The notes below the pieces were generated by a model. The model made no database searches and had not been told where the DNA came from. It saw nothing but the letters and a program-made list of their open reading frames with translations. Of a stretch of 64,000 bases of DNA, positions 42,253 through 50,762 are shown one piece after another. Origin of the DNA: Halobacillus hunanensis (lineage in GTDB: Bacteria; Bacillota; Bacilli; Bacillales; Halobacillaceae). The DNA is taken from NCBI RefSeq assembly GCF_900166655.1, contig NZ_FVZB01000005.1, forward strand, positions 687,001-751,000, written 5' to 3'. Within the stretch, counting starts at the first letter, position 1, and every line of letters starts with the position of its first letter. Position numbers and translations under genes: made by a program.

Positions 42253-42294
42253 AAAAAAACTAACTACCGCCACTCTCTCGGGGTAGTTAGTTTT
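42253..42294 (-). terminator. Terminator of the yutJ-like gene
   Basis: AAAACTAACTACC/GGTAGTTAGTTTT perfect 13-bp stem with a run of A before it (U-tract on the minus strand), 60 nt beyond the stop codon. Confidence 0.88.
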
Positions 42295-42354
42295 GAAAAT
42301 TATCAGCTCAACTATATATTTTTCAGAAAAAGGGTGAGTAAGCAGCTTACATTA

Positions 42355-43416
42355 TTAGTGGCGTTTGCTCAACCAAAGCACACCTGACTTTGCTAAACGA
42401 GGTAAACGACCTGTCACAGGCTGCTGCATCATATTTCCGAAGCCATCGGATTTTCCAAGCGATCCCAATGTACCTTTTAACTTAATCTCGGCTGGTTTCC
42501 TCGGTTCTTCTCCTTTGAGTACAGATCCGAGGACCTCAGCAATTTGCTCACCTTGCTGCCCTGCCAGTTGAGCACTTGGTGAATGATAAGATGAAGCACA
42601 GTCCCCAACAACATAAACTTGGGGATGTGTGGGAACTTGATAATAATCATTTAAGATAACTTTTTCTTGTTCATCTTTTTCAAAAGAAAGCTCCCGAACT
42701 AAGTAATTAGGACGAACCCCGGCTGTCCAAATGGTCACATCATTTAAGTAACAGACGCCGTTGTTACAAACACCATCTCGTTCTACGTATTCAACATTGG
42801 AATGGTGAATGACATCGACGTCATTTTTGGCAAACCATTCTTCCACATATTCCTGGATTTTAGAATCAAATGCTTTAAGGACCGATGCCCCGCGGTCGAG
42901 CAGTCTAATGTTAAGGTCTGGTCTGCTTTCTCTTACTTCTGAGGCGACCTCGATACCGCTTAATCCAGCACCGACGATCGTTACTTTCCCATAAGCTTGT
43001 AAATTACCGATTGCCAGTCCGGCACTTCTTGCTTTGCCGAATGTTTGCACACTTTCGGTGAATTCTTGCGCTCCTTCAACGCCATGGTAGTTATCCTCAC
43101 ATCCAAGACCAAGCACTAAATAATCATAGTCAATGGCATCACTCGACTCTTTCATCAAAATTTGCTGATTGTCGATATCAATTTTCTCAATTTCCCCATA
43201 TTCATAATTTACCTGGGCATCCGTCGGGAATTCCATACGTACATCGCGATCAGCAATCGTGCCGGCAGCAATTGTGTAGAATTCCGTCTTTAAGGAGTGG
43301 TAGGGATTCCGATCGACAACCGTGATATGTACATCATCAGGAAGGTTATTAGAAATTAAGTTCATTAATATTTTCAGGCCGCCGTATCCACCGCCTAATA
43401 TAACTAATCTTTTCAT
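42355..43416 (-). CDS. yutJ: Type II NADH dehydrogenase-like flavoprotein (YutJ)
   Basis: 353 residues from the ATG at 43416 (AAAAGTGGGTG upstream); the frame extends to 43467 but without a site. FAD motif ILGGGYGGLKIL at residues 4-15, second dinucleotide motif VTIVGAGLSGIEVASEV near 147-163, and C-terminal VYVVGDCASSYHSPSAQLAGQQG. Belongs to the NDH-2 family: oxidises NADH and passes electrons to menaquinone without proton pumping. Carries a CxNGVCY cysteine pair near 235. Single gene with its own terminator. Confidence 0.85.
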   Translation of the reverse strand: MKRLVILGGGYGGLKILMNLISNNLPDDVHITVVDRNPYHSLKTEFYTIAAGTIADRDVRMEFPTDAQVNYEYGEIEKIDIDNQQILMKESSDAIDYDYLVLGLGCEDNYHGVEGAQEFTESVQTFGKARSAGLAIGNLQAYGKVTIVGAGLSGIEVASEVRESRPDLNIRLLDRGASVLKAFDSKIQEYVEEWFAKNDVDVIHHSNVEYVERDGVCNNGVCYLNDVTIWTAGVRPNYLVRELSFEKDEQEKVILNDYYQVPTHPQVYVVGDCASSYHSPSAQLAGQQGEQIAEVLGSVLKGEEPRKPAEIKLKGTLGSLGKSDGFGNMMQQPVTGRLPRLAKSGVLWLSKRH

Positions 43417-43537
43417 TGTAAACACCCACTTTTTTAATAATAGATCACATTTTTTCTGTCCATTCATCGTAACCGCTTTCGAATATTTCTATCTCAACAT
43501 TACCAAAAATAATAGAAGAAAACTATAGCAAAAACAG

Positions 43538-44383
43538 TTACTTTGTTATAACGATCGCTTGGCTGCCTAACTGCTTCCAGCCTTTAATGAATTGTTCCTT
43601 GTTTACTTTTTGGTTCTTTAAACCGTATGGATTGTTAATATAGAAATTATTTTTATCATAGCCTGTTAGGACCACACTATGTAAGTCAAACGTAACTTCG
43701 ATTTCTCCACTTGGGGTGTCCCATGTGCGAAAACTGTTGACTGGCCCAAACGTTGACGTCACAATCACCCATACTGGAAGTCCCTGATCCAGGTAATGGA
43801 ACAACTTGTCGGGAGCGCTTCCTGTGAAATCAATTAGACGATCTCCGACATAACTTCTGGTCGCGTCAGCAAGCGGCCCATGGTAAATCGATAAACCTGG
43901 TCCATCTTCCATATCCCCTACAAATCCTTTATTAGGATTTCCTTTAAGTCCATTTGAATAGACCAGCGGCACGCGTTTCACTTTTTCAGCTAGTTCATTT
44001 TTCGTAACGGCGATATCGAAATAATTAAGAATCATGGCCATACTCGTTACTTCGCATCCATTGTATAGTCTTGGTGGGTCCATTTGATTGAGGAGTGGAA
44101 CGTCAAGCGGAAAGTCAGGTATGGGTGTGACTTCATCCAGTGCTGTCGATTGATCGGATGTCATCTGTTCTGGCTTGGCAGTTTCTTTGTTATCAACGGC
44201 AGGAGCGGGTGCCTCGTCTTTCTTAGGTTCTGTTTCAGGCTTATTTTCAGGAGGAGCCGTGTTTGGTTTCTCCTCGGTGTATTCTTCCCATTGTGCAAAA
44301 ACAACTCCGTAAATACTGAGCATACTAATGAGAAGCAGGACCATAATTGAATATTTTGCACGCACAATACCTTTCTCCTTCAC
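43538..44383 (-). CDS. Secreted C39-like peptidase domain protein
   Basis: 281 residues. N-terminal hydrophobic signal or anchor (IMVLLLISMLSIYGVVFA, about 13-30), then a long Pro/Glu/Lys linker to about residue 90. The globular domain has papain-like C39 features: VPLLNQMDPPRLYNGCEVTSMAMILNYF with the catalytic Cys, and the His in EVTFDLHSVVLTGYDK, followed by Asn in NNFYINNPYG. It acts outside the membrane; substrate unknown. Relatives occur as YvpB in B. subtilis. Divergent from gdh. Confidence 0.85.
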   Translation of the reverse strand: MKEKGIVRAKYSIMVLLLISMLSIYGVVFAQWEEYTEEKPNTAPPENKPETEPKKDEAPAPAVDNKETAKPEQMTSDQSTALDEVTPIPDFPLDVPLLNQMDPPRLYNGCEVTSMAMILNYFDIAVTKNELAEKVKRVPLVYSNGLKGNPNKGFVGDMEDGPGLSIYHGPLADATRSYVGDRLIDFTGSAPDKLFHYLDQGLPVWVIVTSTFGPVNSFRTWDTPSGEIEVTFDLHSVVLTGYDKNNFYINNPYGLKNQKVNKEQFIKGWKQLGSQAIVITK

Positions 44384-44569
44384 TTATAACAGTATTTATT
44401 TACTCCAAATAACACATTATCAAATTTATTAGATAAACACTAGAAAAACTAATAAACACAAAGATAGTTTTCACAAAGTTCACTTCGAACATTCTTTTGT
44501 TTTAGAATTATTTAAAAGGGAATAGACATAGGAGAAATGACCTGTATTACTTAGAAGGAGGATTTTGTT

Positions 44570-45949
44570 TTGATGAGTGAGAAAATAAACGTAATCGAAC
44601 AATCGTTAAAAGCGCTGCTGGAAGATAAGGACTTTCTTCCCGACTTGAAAGACAAAACGAGAGACCAAGCTTTTAAGTCTTTAGTATCGATCCTTTCGAC
44701 ACCAAACAAGATACATAAGTCGTTCCTAAGGATTGCCTTGGAAAATGGCACGATCGTACGCATCCCTTCTTTTCGTATTCAGCACAACAATACACTTGGT
44801 CCCTATAAAGGAGGGATTCGTTTCCACCCCTCTGTAAATGAAGAGGAAGTTTCCAACCTCGCCAAGCTGATGACACTGAAGAATGCGCTTCACGAGGTTC
44901 CTTTTGGAGGAGGAAAAGGCGGTGTCGTCATTAACCCGAAAGACTACACTCCAAAAGAATTGAATTTAATTTGTAAGAAATTTGTGCAATATAATAATGA
45001 TATCCTCGGGCCTGATAAAGACATTCCGGCACCTGATGTGGGTACGGGTGACCGTGAGATGGATTGGATGATGGCAGAGTATAAGAATACTCACCCGGGC
45101 GAGCCTTATAGAGGGAGTTTTACCGGCAAGAGCATTATAAACGGAGGATCACTAGGACGCCGGGAAGCAACAGGAAAGGGTGTTTATTTTACCTTTCGTT
45201 ACATGATGCACAATTTCCTACACGACAACAAGCAATGGCTTGAGAAAACAGACAATATTTTTGCCAAAACTGCTTTAGACCATGCAAATCGCAAACTGAC
45301 TATGGCTGTTCAAGGCTTTGGAAATCTTGGCTCTGTAGGCGCTCTTGAGGCTTATCAGTGCAAATATTTACAAAATCAGATTGTTGCAGTCAGTGATCAT
45401 AACGTTATGCTCTATAACTCAGACGGACTTGATATCCCTGCGTTAAACACTTATGCCAAAGAGCATGATGGGGAGCTGCCAACGACAGAGGAGGAGCTCG
45501 CTGCCAATGATATTAAAGCGACAGTCCAAAATCGGGATGATTTATTAGAACTTGATGTCGATGTTCTTATGCTTGCTGCCCTGGAAGATCAGATCCACGA
45601 ACGCAATATGGATCAGATTAAGGCGCGAATGATTATCGAAGGCGCGAATGCCCCCATTACAGAAGAGGCAGATGAACACTTAAGCAGTAAGGGTGTATTA
45701 ATCGTGCCGGATATTCTGGCGAATGCCGGCGGGGTTATTGTTTCTTATCTGGAATGGATTCAAGGTCGTGAGACGCAATTTTATAAGGAAGAAGAAATTT
45801 ACGAGCTTCTTTTTGATAAGATGCAGCAAACGATGGACACCATTTTTCCCCAGTTCTTTGGCGACCCTTTTGCACTAAGACAGAACTGTTATATTCATTC
45901 TGTTATGAAGCTATCTACGGTGATGTATCGACAAGGCAAATTGTATTAA
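44570..45949 (+). CDS. Glutamate dehydrogenase (Glu/Leu/Phe/Val dehydrogenase family)
   Basis: 459 residues. The substrate-binding half has the glycine-lysine segments KGGIRFHPSVNEEEVSNLA and PFGGGKGGVVINP with the catalytic lysine; APDVGTGDREMDWM follows. The Rossmann half shows AVQGFGNLGSVGALEA (GxGxxG) and ILANAGGVIVSYLEW. Reversible oxidation of glutamate to 2-oxoglutarate and ammonia. Longer than B. subtilis RocG/GudB (about 424), with an insertion around NFLHDNKQWLEKTDN. TTG start at 44570 spaced 8 nt from AAGGAGG; ATG at 44573 is the alternative. Confidence 0.92.
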   Translation: MMSEKINVIEQSLKALLEDKDFLPDLKDKTRDQAFKSLVSILSTPNKIHKSFLRIALENGTIVRIPSFRIQHNNTLGPYKGGIRFHPSVNEEEVSNLAKLMTLKNALHEVPFGGGKGGVVINPKDYTPKELNLICKKFVQYNNDILGPDKDIPAPDVGTGDREMDWMMAEYKNTHPGEPYRGSFTGKSIINGGSLGRREATGKGVYFTFRYMMHNFLHDNKQWLEKTDNIFAKTALDHANRKLTMAVQGFGNLGSVGALEAYQCKYLQNQIVAVSDHNVMLYNSDGLDIPALNTYAKEHDGELPTTEEELAANDIKATVQNRDDLLELDVDVLMLAALEDQIHERNMDQIKARMIIEGANAPITEEADEHLSSKGVLIVPDILANAGGVIVSYLEWIQGRETQFYKEEEIYELLFDKMQQTMDTIFPQFFGDPFALRQNCYIHSVMKLSTVMYRQGKLY

Positions 45950-45960
45950 AATGATCACAT

Positions 45961-46000
45961 ACCTCTTGGATTCTGAATATAGAAATTCAAGAGGTTTATT
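45961..46000 (+). terminator. Terminator after glutamate dehydrogenase
   Basis: ACCTCTTG/CAAGAGGT 8-bp stem with a 19-nt loop and TTATT, 12 nt past the stop. Confidence 0.75.
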
Positions 46001-46140
46001 ATGATTAATCTTTTTTCAAAGTCTGATTATACTAAGGAGCGAGCTCTATTGTTGACGAAGCATGGTTCACCTTGTATGATCTTATAGGTAACTAATCCGA
46101 CTTTAATAATAGGGATTGAATATAAATAGGAGGGAAATGG

Positions 46141-46956
46141 ATGAAGAAATATGGCGCGTTACTAATTATGTCCTTATTTATACTTATTCTAGCTGCATGC
46201 GGATCAGGTGAGTCTGACAATAGTGGAGACGAAGCAGCAAGTGATCAATCTTTACTCGATCAAATTAAAGAAAAAGGTGTCCTTACGATAGGAACAGAAG
46301 GAACCTATGCTCCATATACATTTCATAATGATCAGGGAGAACTTACTGGCTACGATGTTGAGGTGGCCCGTGAAATTGCCAAACGGATGGGCGTTGAAGC
46401 TGAATTTAAAGAAACAAAGTGGGATGCGATGTTTGCTGGGTTAAACAGTGAACGATTTGATATGATCGCAAACCAGGTGGGGATTAAGCCCGACCGTAAA
46501 GAGAAATACAACTTTTCAATTCCTTATACGTACACATCCGCTGTACTTGTAACTAAAAAAAATAATGAAGAGATTAAAAGCTTTGAAGACCTCGAAGGTA
46601 AGACATCAGCACAGTCTTTAACAAGTAATTACTCAACGATTGCCGAAAATCATGGTGCTGAGATCGAAAGTGTAGAAGGGTTTAACCCAGCTATGCAGCT
46701 GCTTGCGAATGGGCGTGTAGATGCAACCGTAAATGATCGTCTGTCTGTGCTTGATTATTTGAATGAACAAGGGGAAAGCGCACCAGTTCAAATCGTCGAT
46801 AAAAAGGAAGAGGCCTCTGAAACGGCGATGATGTTCCGTGAAAATAACCCTGAGCTCGTAGAAGCTGTAAACGAAGCATTGAAGGGTATGAAAGAAGACG
46901 GAACCTTAGCAGAAATCTCCCAAAAATGGTTTAACGAAGATGTTTCAGTTAAGTAG
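46141..46956 (+). CDS. tcyA: L-cystine-binding lipoprotein TcyA
   Basis: 271 residues. Lipobox LAAC (Cys about 20). The mature part closely follows B. subtilis TcyA: GVLTIGTEGTYAPYTFHND, LTGYDVEVAREIAKRMGVE, MFAGLNSERFDMIANQVG and GKTSAQSLTSNYSTIAE, then MKEDGTLAEISQKWFNED. Captures cystine for the TcyBC transporter. AGGAGGG site. First gene of the operon; no riboswitch was seen upstream. Confidence 0.9.
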   Translation: MKKYGALLIMSLFILILAACGSGESDNSGDEAASDQSLLDQIKEKGVLTIGTEGTYAPYTFHNDQGELTGYDVEVAREIAKRMGVEAEFKETKWDAMFAGLNSERFDMIANQVGIKPDRKEKYNFSIPYTYTSAVLVTKKNNEEIKSFEDLEGKTSAQSLTSNYSTIAENHGAEIESVEGFNPAMQLLANGRVDATVNDRLSVLDYLNEQGESAPVQIVDKKEEASETAMMFRENNPELVEAVNEALKGMKEDGTLAEISQKWFNEDVSVK

Positions 46957-47641
46957 TACATTGCTGAGTCCGGAATCAATTGAAATCCTTAAGAACTCCT
47001 TTCTGCCCTTGTTGAAAGGAGTTCTTGCTTACACGATTCCGCTGTCCTTGCTCTCTTTTTTCATTGGACTGGTTTTAGCCGTGACTACTGCGATTTTTCG
47101 GATATCAGGAATAAAAGTGTTAAGCGGAATTGCACGAGTATATGTATCGATAATTCGTGGAACTCCGCTTCTTGTGCAATTATTTATAGTATTTTTCGGT
47201 CTGGGATCATTAGGTATCGAATTCTTGAAGTTCGATCCTTTTGTAGGTGCCTTAATCGCGTTTTCCTTAAACACGGGGGCGTATGCATCTGAGACGATTC
47301 GTGCTTCGATCCTATCGATTGATAAAGGCCAATGGGAGGCTTCTTCTTCGATTGGAATGTCCAATTTCCAGTCACTAAGACGCGTCATTCTGCCACAGGC
47401 TACCCGTGTTTCGATCCCGCCGTTGTCCAACTCGTTCATCGGCCTGGTGAAAGAGACATCACTTGCTTCGACGATTTTAGTAAGTGAGATGTTTAGAAAA
47501 GCGCAGGAAATTGTGGCCACCACTTATGAGCCATTGCTCGTTTATACGGAAGCAGCCGTGATTTACTGGGTGATTTGTTTCATTCTTTCACTTGTTCAAG
47601 ATCAAATCGAAATACGATTAAATCGCTATGTGAAAACGTAA
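46940..47641 (+). CDS. tcyB: L-cystine ABC transporter permease TcyB
   Basis: 233 residues, five TM helices, HisMQ-type permease with EAA-loop SSIGMSNFQSLRRVILPQATR (about 136-156) and IIRGTPLLVQLFIVFF. It overlaps the end of tcyA by 17 bp, which fits translational coupling; a TTG at 46961 is a shorter alternative start. Works with TcyA and TcyC. Confidence 0.88.
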   Translation: MFQLSSTLLSPESIEILKNSFLPLLKGVLAYTIPLSLLSFFIGLVLAVTTAIFRISGIKVLSGIARVYVSIIRGTPLLVQLFIVFFGLGSLGIEFLKFDPFVGALIAFSLNTGAYASETIRASILSIDKGQWEASSSIGMSNFQSLRRVILPQATRVSIPPLSNSFIGLVKETSLASTILVSEMFRKAQEIVATTYEPLLVYTEAAVIYWVICFILSLVQDQIEIRLNRYVKT

Positions 47642-47653
47642 GGAGATTTATCT

Positions 47654-48391
47654 ATGCTAACCATGGACCATATTTATAAACAGTTTGGTGACCTCGTTGT
47701 ATTAAAGGACATCAGTCTCAATGTTGAACAGGGGAAGGTGGTTGTCATTATCGGACCCTCGGGCTCCGGAAAAACCACGCTGCTGCGGTGCTTAAACGTG
47801 TTGGAACAGCCTGAAAGCGGCTCTGTGACAATCGACCAGCAGACCCTGAACTTTACGAAGAAGCTTACGAAAAAACAAATCCGTGATTTTCGCAAGCAGT
47901 CAGGCATGGTTTTTCAAACGTACAATCTTTTTCCACACTTAAGTGTGATTCAGAACGTGATGGAAGGGCCTGTGACTGTGCAAAAAGTAGATAAAACGAA
48001 GGCTCGTGACAAGGCTGCAGAGTTGTTAACCAAAGTAGGCCTTCAGGAAAAAATGTATGAATACCCATACAAACTTTCAGGAGGACAGCAGCAGCGTGTT
48101 GGCATTGCACGGGCGATGGCGATCGATCCGAAGGTTATGCTGTTTGACGAACCAACTTCAGCCCTTGACCCTGAGCTCGTCGGTGAAGTATTGAGAGTTA
48201 TGAAAGGACTTGCTAACGAAGGAAGAACAATGGTCGTTGTCACTCACGAAATGAAATTTGCGAGAGAAGTGGCCGATGAAGTGATCTTCATGGATGATGG
48301 GGTCATTGTCGAACGAGGGGCTCCTTCTGTGCTGTTTGAGCATCCAAAAGAACAGCGAACCCGGCAATTTCTCAATATCATCAATCAGTAG
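47654..48391 (+). CDS. tcyC: L-cystine ABC transporter ATP-binding protein TcyC
   Basis: 245 residues of the polar amino acid ATPase group. Walker [10 protein letters not shown] (about 33-41), Q-loop [18 protein letters not shown], signature LSGGQQQR, Walker [15 protein letters not shown] and H-loop [18 protein letters not shown] site, 12 bp after tcyB. The stop codon is inside the start of the terminator stem. Confidence 0.92.
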   Translation: MLTMDHIYKQFGDLVVLKDISLNVEQGKVVVIIGPSGSGKTTLLRCLNVLEQPESGSVTIDQQTLNFTKKLTKKQIRDFRKQSGMVFQTYNLFPHLSVIQNVMEGPVTVQKVDKTKARDKAAELLTKVGLQEKMYEYPYKLSGGQQQRVGIARAMAIDPKVMLFDEPTSALDPELVGEVLRVMKGLANEGRTMVVVTHEMKFAREVADEVIFMDDGVIVERGAPSVLFEHPKEQRTRQFLNIINQ

Positions 48392-48423
48392 GGGCGGCTA
48401 ATTTTGGCTGCCTCTTTTTTTAA
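48390..48423 (+). terminator. Terminator of tcyABC
   Basis: AGGGGCGGC/GCTGCCTCT stem (two G-U pairs) with an 8-nt loop and T8. Confidence 0.82.
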
Positions 48424-48460
48424 GTTTTCTTCAGTGGATTCGATCATGAATTAGATAATA

Positions 48461-48550
48461 AGCTCATAAAAGGTGAAAATTCGCTCATGATTATAAATAA
48501 ACGCTCAGGATTGTAAATCAAGCGCTCACTTTTGCGCCTAAACGCTCACA
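48461..48550 (+). repeat. Degenerate intergenic array with 20-21 bp period, five units
   Basis: The hexamer CGCTCA (first copy AGCTCA) recurs at 48461, 48482, 48502, 48523 and 48543 (21, 20, 21, 20 bp). The tails vary (GGATTGTAAATCAAG, CTTTTGCGCCTAAA). CGCTCA followed by GGATT also appears at the edge of the 40070 array, linking the families. It lies downstream of the tcyABC terminator. Confidence 0.78.
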
Positions 48551-48645
48551 CTAATTTTTTGGAGAGAGTTCGAATCGCTTTACCGCCTAAAGCCATTGAC
48601 TTAAACTAATTGGAATAAGACATACAACAAAAGAGGGATTGTACA

Positions 48646-49713
48646 TTGAAGCCTATACACAGCGATATTTTACAGTTTAGAGGGACACATTATGACTTTG
48701 GCTGCCTGCAAGGTAAGCAGTTGAAAGGTTCGTTGACGGTCAGAAACCGCGAGAAGCAATGGAGCGTAAGAAAGCCCAGGTTTATGGTGGAGGAAGCAGA
48801 AGTCAAAGAGGCGATCACGCGTTTTGCTCCCGGCCTCTGGGAAGAACTCATTGGTTTAAGCGATGCCCTAGAATGGCCGATGGAGCGTGTGATGATGGAA
48901 TTCGGCGGCTACCGGGTCGATTACAAACGCTCGGGCTGCTCCATTATAACAGGGGACGGATATATGATTCGAAATTATGATTATATGCCAAAAACTTACG
49001 AAGGCCGCTACAGTTTCTTTCAGCCGACAGACACGGGTTATGCGATTGCCGGACCTACTCAGCGCATTACGGGTCGAATGGACGGAATGAATGAAAAGGG
49101 GCTGGCGCTTGGCTACAATTTCATGCATCGGAAAAAGCCCGGAGATGGATTTATCTGCTGTGCAATCGGCCGGCTCGTGCTAGAAACATGCGAGACGGTG
49201 GAGGAAGCGGTGGACATGCTGCAGGAGATTCCCCATCGCCATTCGTTCAGCTATACCGTTTTTGACAAGAGTGATCAAACCTTTGTTGTTGAGGCTTCTC
49301 CTCGAGGCGTTAAGGTCCGTCAGGCTAACGTCTGCACAAATCACTTTGAAATCATGACAAAAGAAAACCGCAATCATCTTGTCGATTCCATGAAAAGGAT
49401 GGACGCGATGAACAGCCAGCGCGAACATCTTGCCGGGGCTTATGATGCCTTCCGGTTAATGAATGATACAGATAAAGGCGTTTTTTCAAAACAATACAGA
49501 AATTGGGCAGGAACCATTCATACATCAGGTTATCTTCCAAACGAAATGAAAACCTGGTTCGCGCTTGGTGGGGACGCGGAGCCGGTGGAATTTGATTTCG
49601 CCAAGTGGCTTGATGGGGAAGATCTTAAATTAGAACGGATTCATGGTGAAGTGGATACAGATATTCCGTTTGTTCATCTTGATGAAAGAGCGTACTGGAC
49701 AGGAAGAAAATAA
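48646..49713 (+). CDS. C45-family Ntn hydrolase / linear amide C-N hydrolase (second copy)
   Basis: 355 residues. N-terminal FRGTHYDFGCLQGKQLKG, then the autocatalytic nucleophile Cys98 in YKRSGCSIITGDGYMIRNYDYM, where the RNYD block is the oxyanion/substrate region of choloylglycine-hydrolase-like enzymes, and RMDGMNEKGLALGYNFMHRK. Relationship to the C45 gene at 25394 is remote (shared fold landmarks only). TTG start behind AGAGGGA. Cytoplasmic. Substrate unknown: an N-acyl compound is expected. Confidence 0.85.
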   Translation: MKPIHSDILQFRGTHYDFGCLQGKQLKGSLTVRNREKQWSVRKPRFMVEEAEVKEAITRFAPGLWEELIGLSDALEWPMERVMMEFGGYRVDYKRSGCSIITGDGYMIRNYDYMPKTYEGRYSFFQPTDTGYAIAGPTQRITGRMDGMNEKGLALGYNFMHRKKPGDGFICCAIGRLVLETCETVEEAVDMLQEIPHRHSFSYTVFDKSDQTFVVEASPRGVKVRQANVCTNHFEIMTKENRNHLVDSMKRMDAMNSQREHLAGAYDAFRLMNDTDKGVFSKQYRNWAGTIHTSGYLPNEMKTWFALGGDAEPVEFDFAKWLDGEDLKLERIHGEVDTDIPFVHLDERAYWTGRK

Positions 49714-49730
49714 CCGAGTCAATTTATAGT

Positions 49731-49776
49731 AAAGCAGGAGACACGTTCATGAGCTCATGAACGTGTCTCCTGCTTT
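49731..49776. terminator. 46-bp perfect palindrome, bidirectional terminator
   Basis: The 23-bp arm starting AAAGCAGGAGACACG is followed without a spacer by its exact complement, ending GTGTCTCCTGCTTT. It sits between the convergent C45 and ssuE genes, 17 nt and 4 nt from the stop codons. Confidence 0.88.
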
Positions 49777-49780
49777 GTGC

Positions 49781-50326
49781 TTATAACATTAGCGGAACCT
49801 GTTTTTGAATAATTTGAAGAAAGTAAACGAGCTGTTTCTTCAAGCGTTGTTCACAATCCACATCGATGATTGGATGGGAAGGGCTGGATTTATCAATCTG
49901 ATCGTCCAGTAAATACACACCTTTTAGATTTTGTCCCTTCAATGTAGCCAGCAAAGGTTTAAGTGCATATTCTATGGCGAGTAAATGGGATTTGCTGCCG
50001 CCGCTCATAATGGGAAGAACGGGTGTATCCTTTAACACATCCTGCGGCAATAGATCGATGAGTGCTTTAAGAATGCCAGAGTAGGAGGCCTTATATACGG
50101 GTGAAGCAACGATGACGCCTTTTGCTTGCTGGATCGTTTCCGTAATTTTCTCAATCGCTTCACTGTCATAACGGGCATAAAATAAATCCTCAGGCGAAAC
50201 ATTGCGGACTGAAATTTTAGTCGTAGATAACCCTTCCTCAACGACCAATCTGTCTAGATAATCTAAAACTTTTTCTGATCTTGATTGTTCTGAAGGGCTT
50301 CCTGACAACAACACGATATCACTCAT
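49781..50326 (-). CDS. ssuE: NADPH-dependent FMN reductase SsuE
   Basis: 181 residues, flavodoxin-fold FMN reductase: VLLSGSPSEQSRSEKVLDYL at the FMN phosphate loop, GVIVASPVYKASYSGILKALIDLLP and PIMSGGSKSHLLAIEYAL. Supplies FMNH2 to two-component sulfonate monooxygenases. None of the SsuABCD genes is adjacent. The SAM-I riboswitch upstream places it in the sulfur assimilation regulon. Confidence 0.88.
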   Translation of the reverse strand: MSDIVLLSGSPSEQSRSEKVLDYLDRLVVEEGLSTTKISVRNVSPEDLFYARYDSEAIEKITETIQQAKGVIVASPVYKASYSGILKALIDLLPQDVLKDTPVLPIMSGGSKSHLLAIEYALKPLLATLKGQNLKGVYLLDDQIDKSSPSHPIIDVDCEQRLKKQLVYFLQIIQKQVPLML

Positions 50327-50397
50327 ATAACAACTTCCTTTCCATTAATAATTTAAATGCGCTTCGTTAAAGTGTAAAAAATCTCGATCACACATAT

Positions 50398-50434
50398 AAA
50401 AACCCTCTTTTCTTGTAATGAGAAAAGAGGGTTT
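50398..50434 (-). terminator. Regulatory terminator of the SAM riboswitch
   Basis: AAACCCTCTTTTCT pairs perfectly with AGAAAAGAGGGTTT (14 bp, 7-nt loop), with an A-rich flank giving the U-tract on the minus strand. It lies between the S-box aptamer and ssuE. Confidence 0.9.
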
Positions 50435-50448
50435 AACGGTTCATTCCG

Positions 50449-50560
50449 CTCTTATCTCCCAAGATTTTAAATCTTGCTGGACGGAGCACCTTCCTGACTG
50501 CAGTCAGAGGTTGCTGAAGCTTCACAGGGCCAGATCCCTCAGCTTCTCTGGATAAGAATT
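50449..50560 (-). promoter_or_regulatory. SAM-I riboswitch (S-box) controlling ssuE
   Basis: On the minus strand: TTCTTATCCAGAGAAGCTGAG, then GGGATCTGGCCCTGTGAAGCTTCAGCAACC and, after a variable arm, AAGGTGCT and CCAGCAAGATTTAAA, closing with GATAAGAG. These are the conserved S-box core elements (P1-P4 and kink-turn). A TTGACA box lies at 50605-50600 upstream on the same strand. Repression by SAM is expected. Remaining sequence to 50762 holds the GntR promoter region and no gene. Confidence 0.95.
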
Positions 50561-50762
50561 TTAAATTTGAGTCTAATCGTAATATGAATCCACGGCTATT
50601 GTCAACAAATAATTAGAAAAGAAAATAAATTAGGAAATTGATATACCTTTTCAAGAACATGAAAAGGTTCTAAATAATCATTGAATTCTGAAAAATAACC
50701 CTGTAAACTAAACTGGACCATCCACTTAGTCTGTCCAATAATTTTTCGAAAGGGTCGAGAAG

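Noticed and set aside
43461-43490. Possible cre site upstream of the yutJ-like gene
   Set aside because: The minus-strand TCGAAAGCGGTTACG has two mismatches to the consensus, including an essential position.
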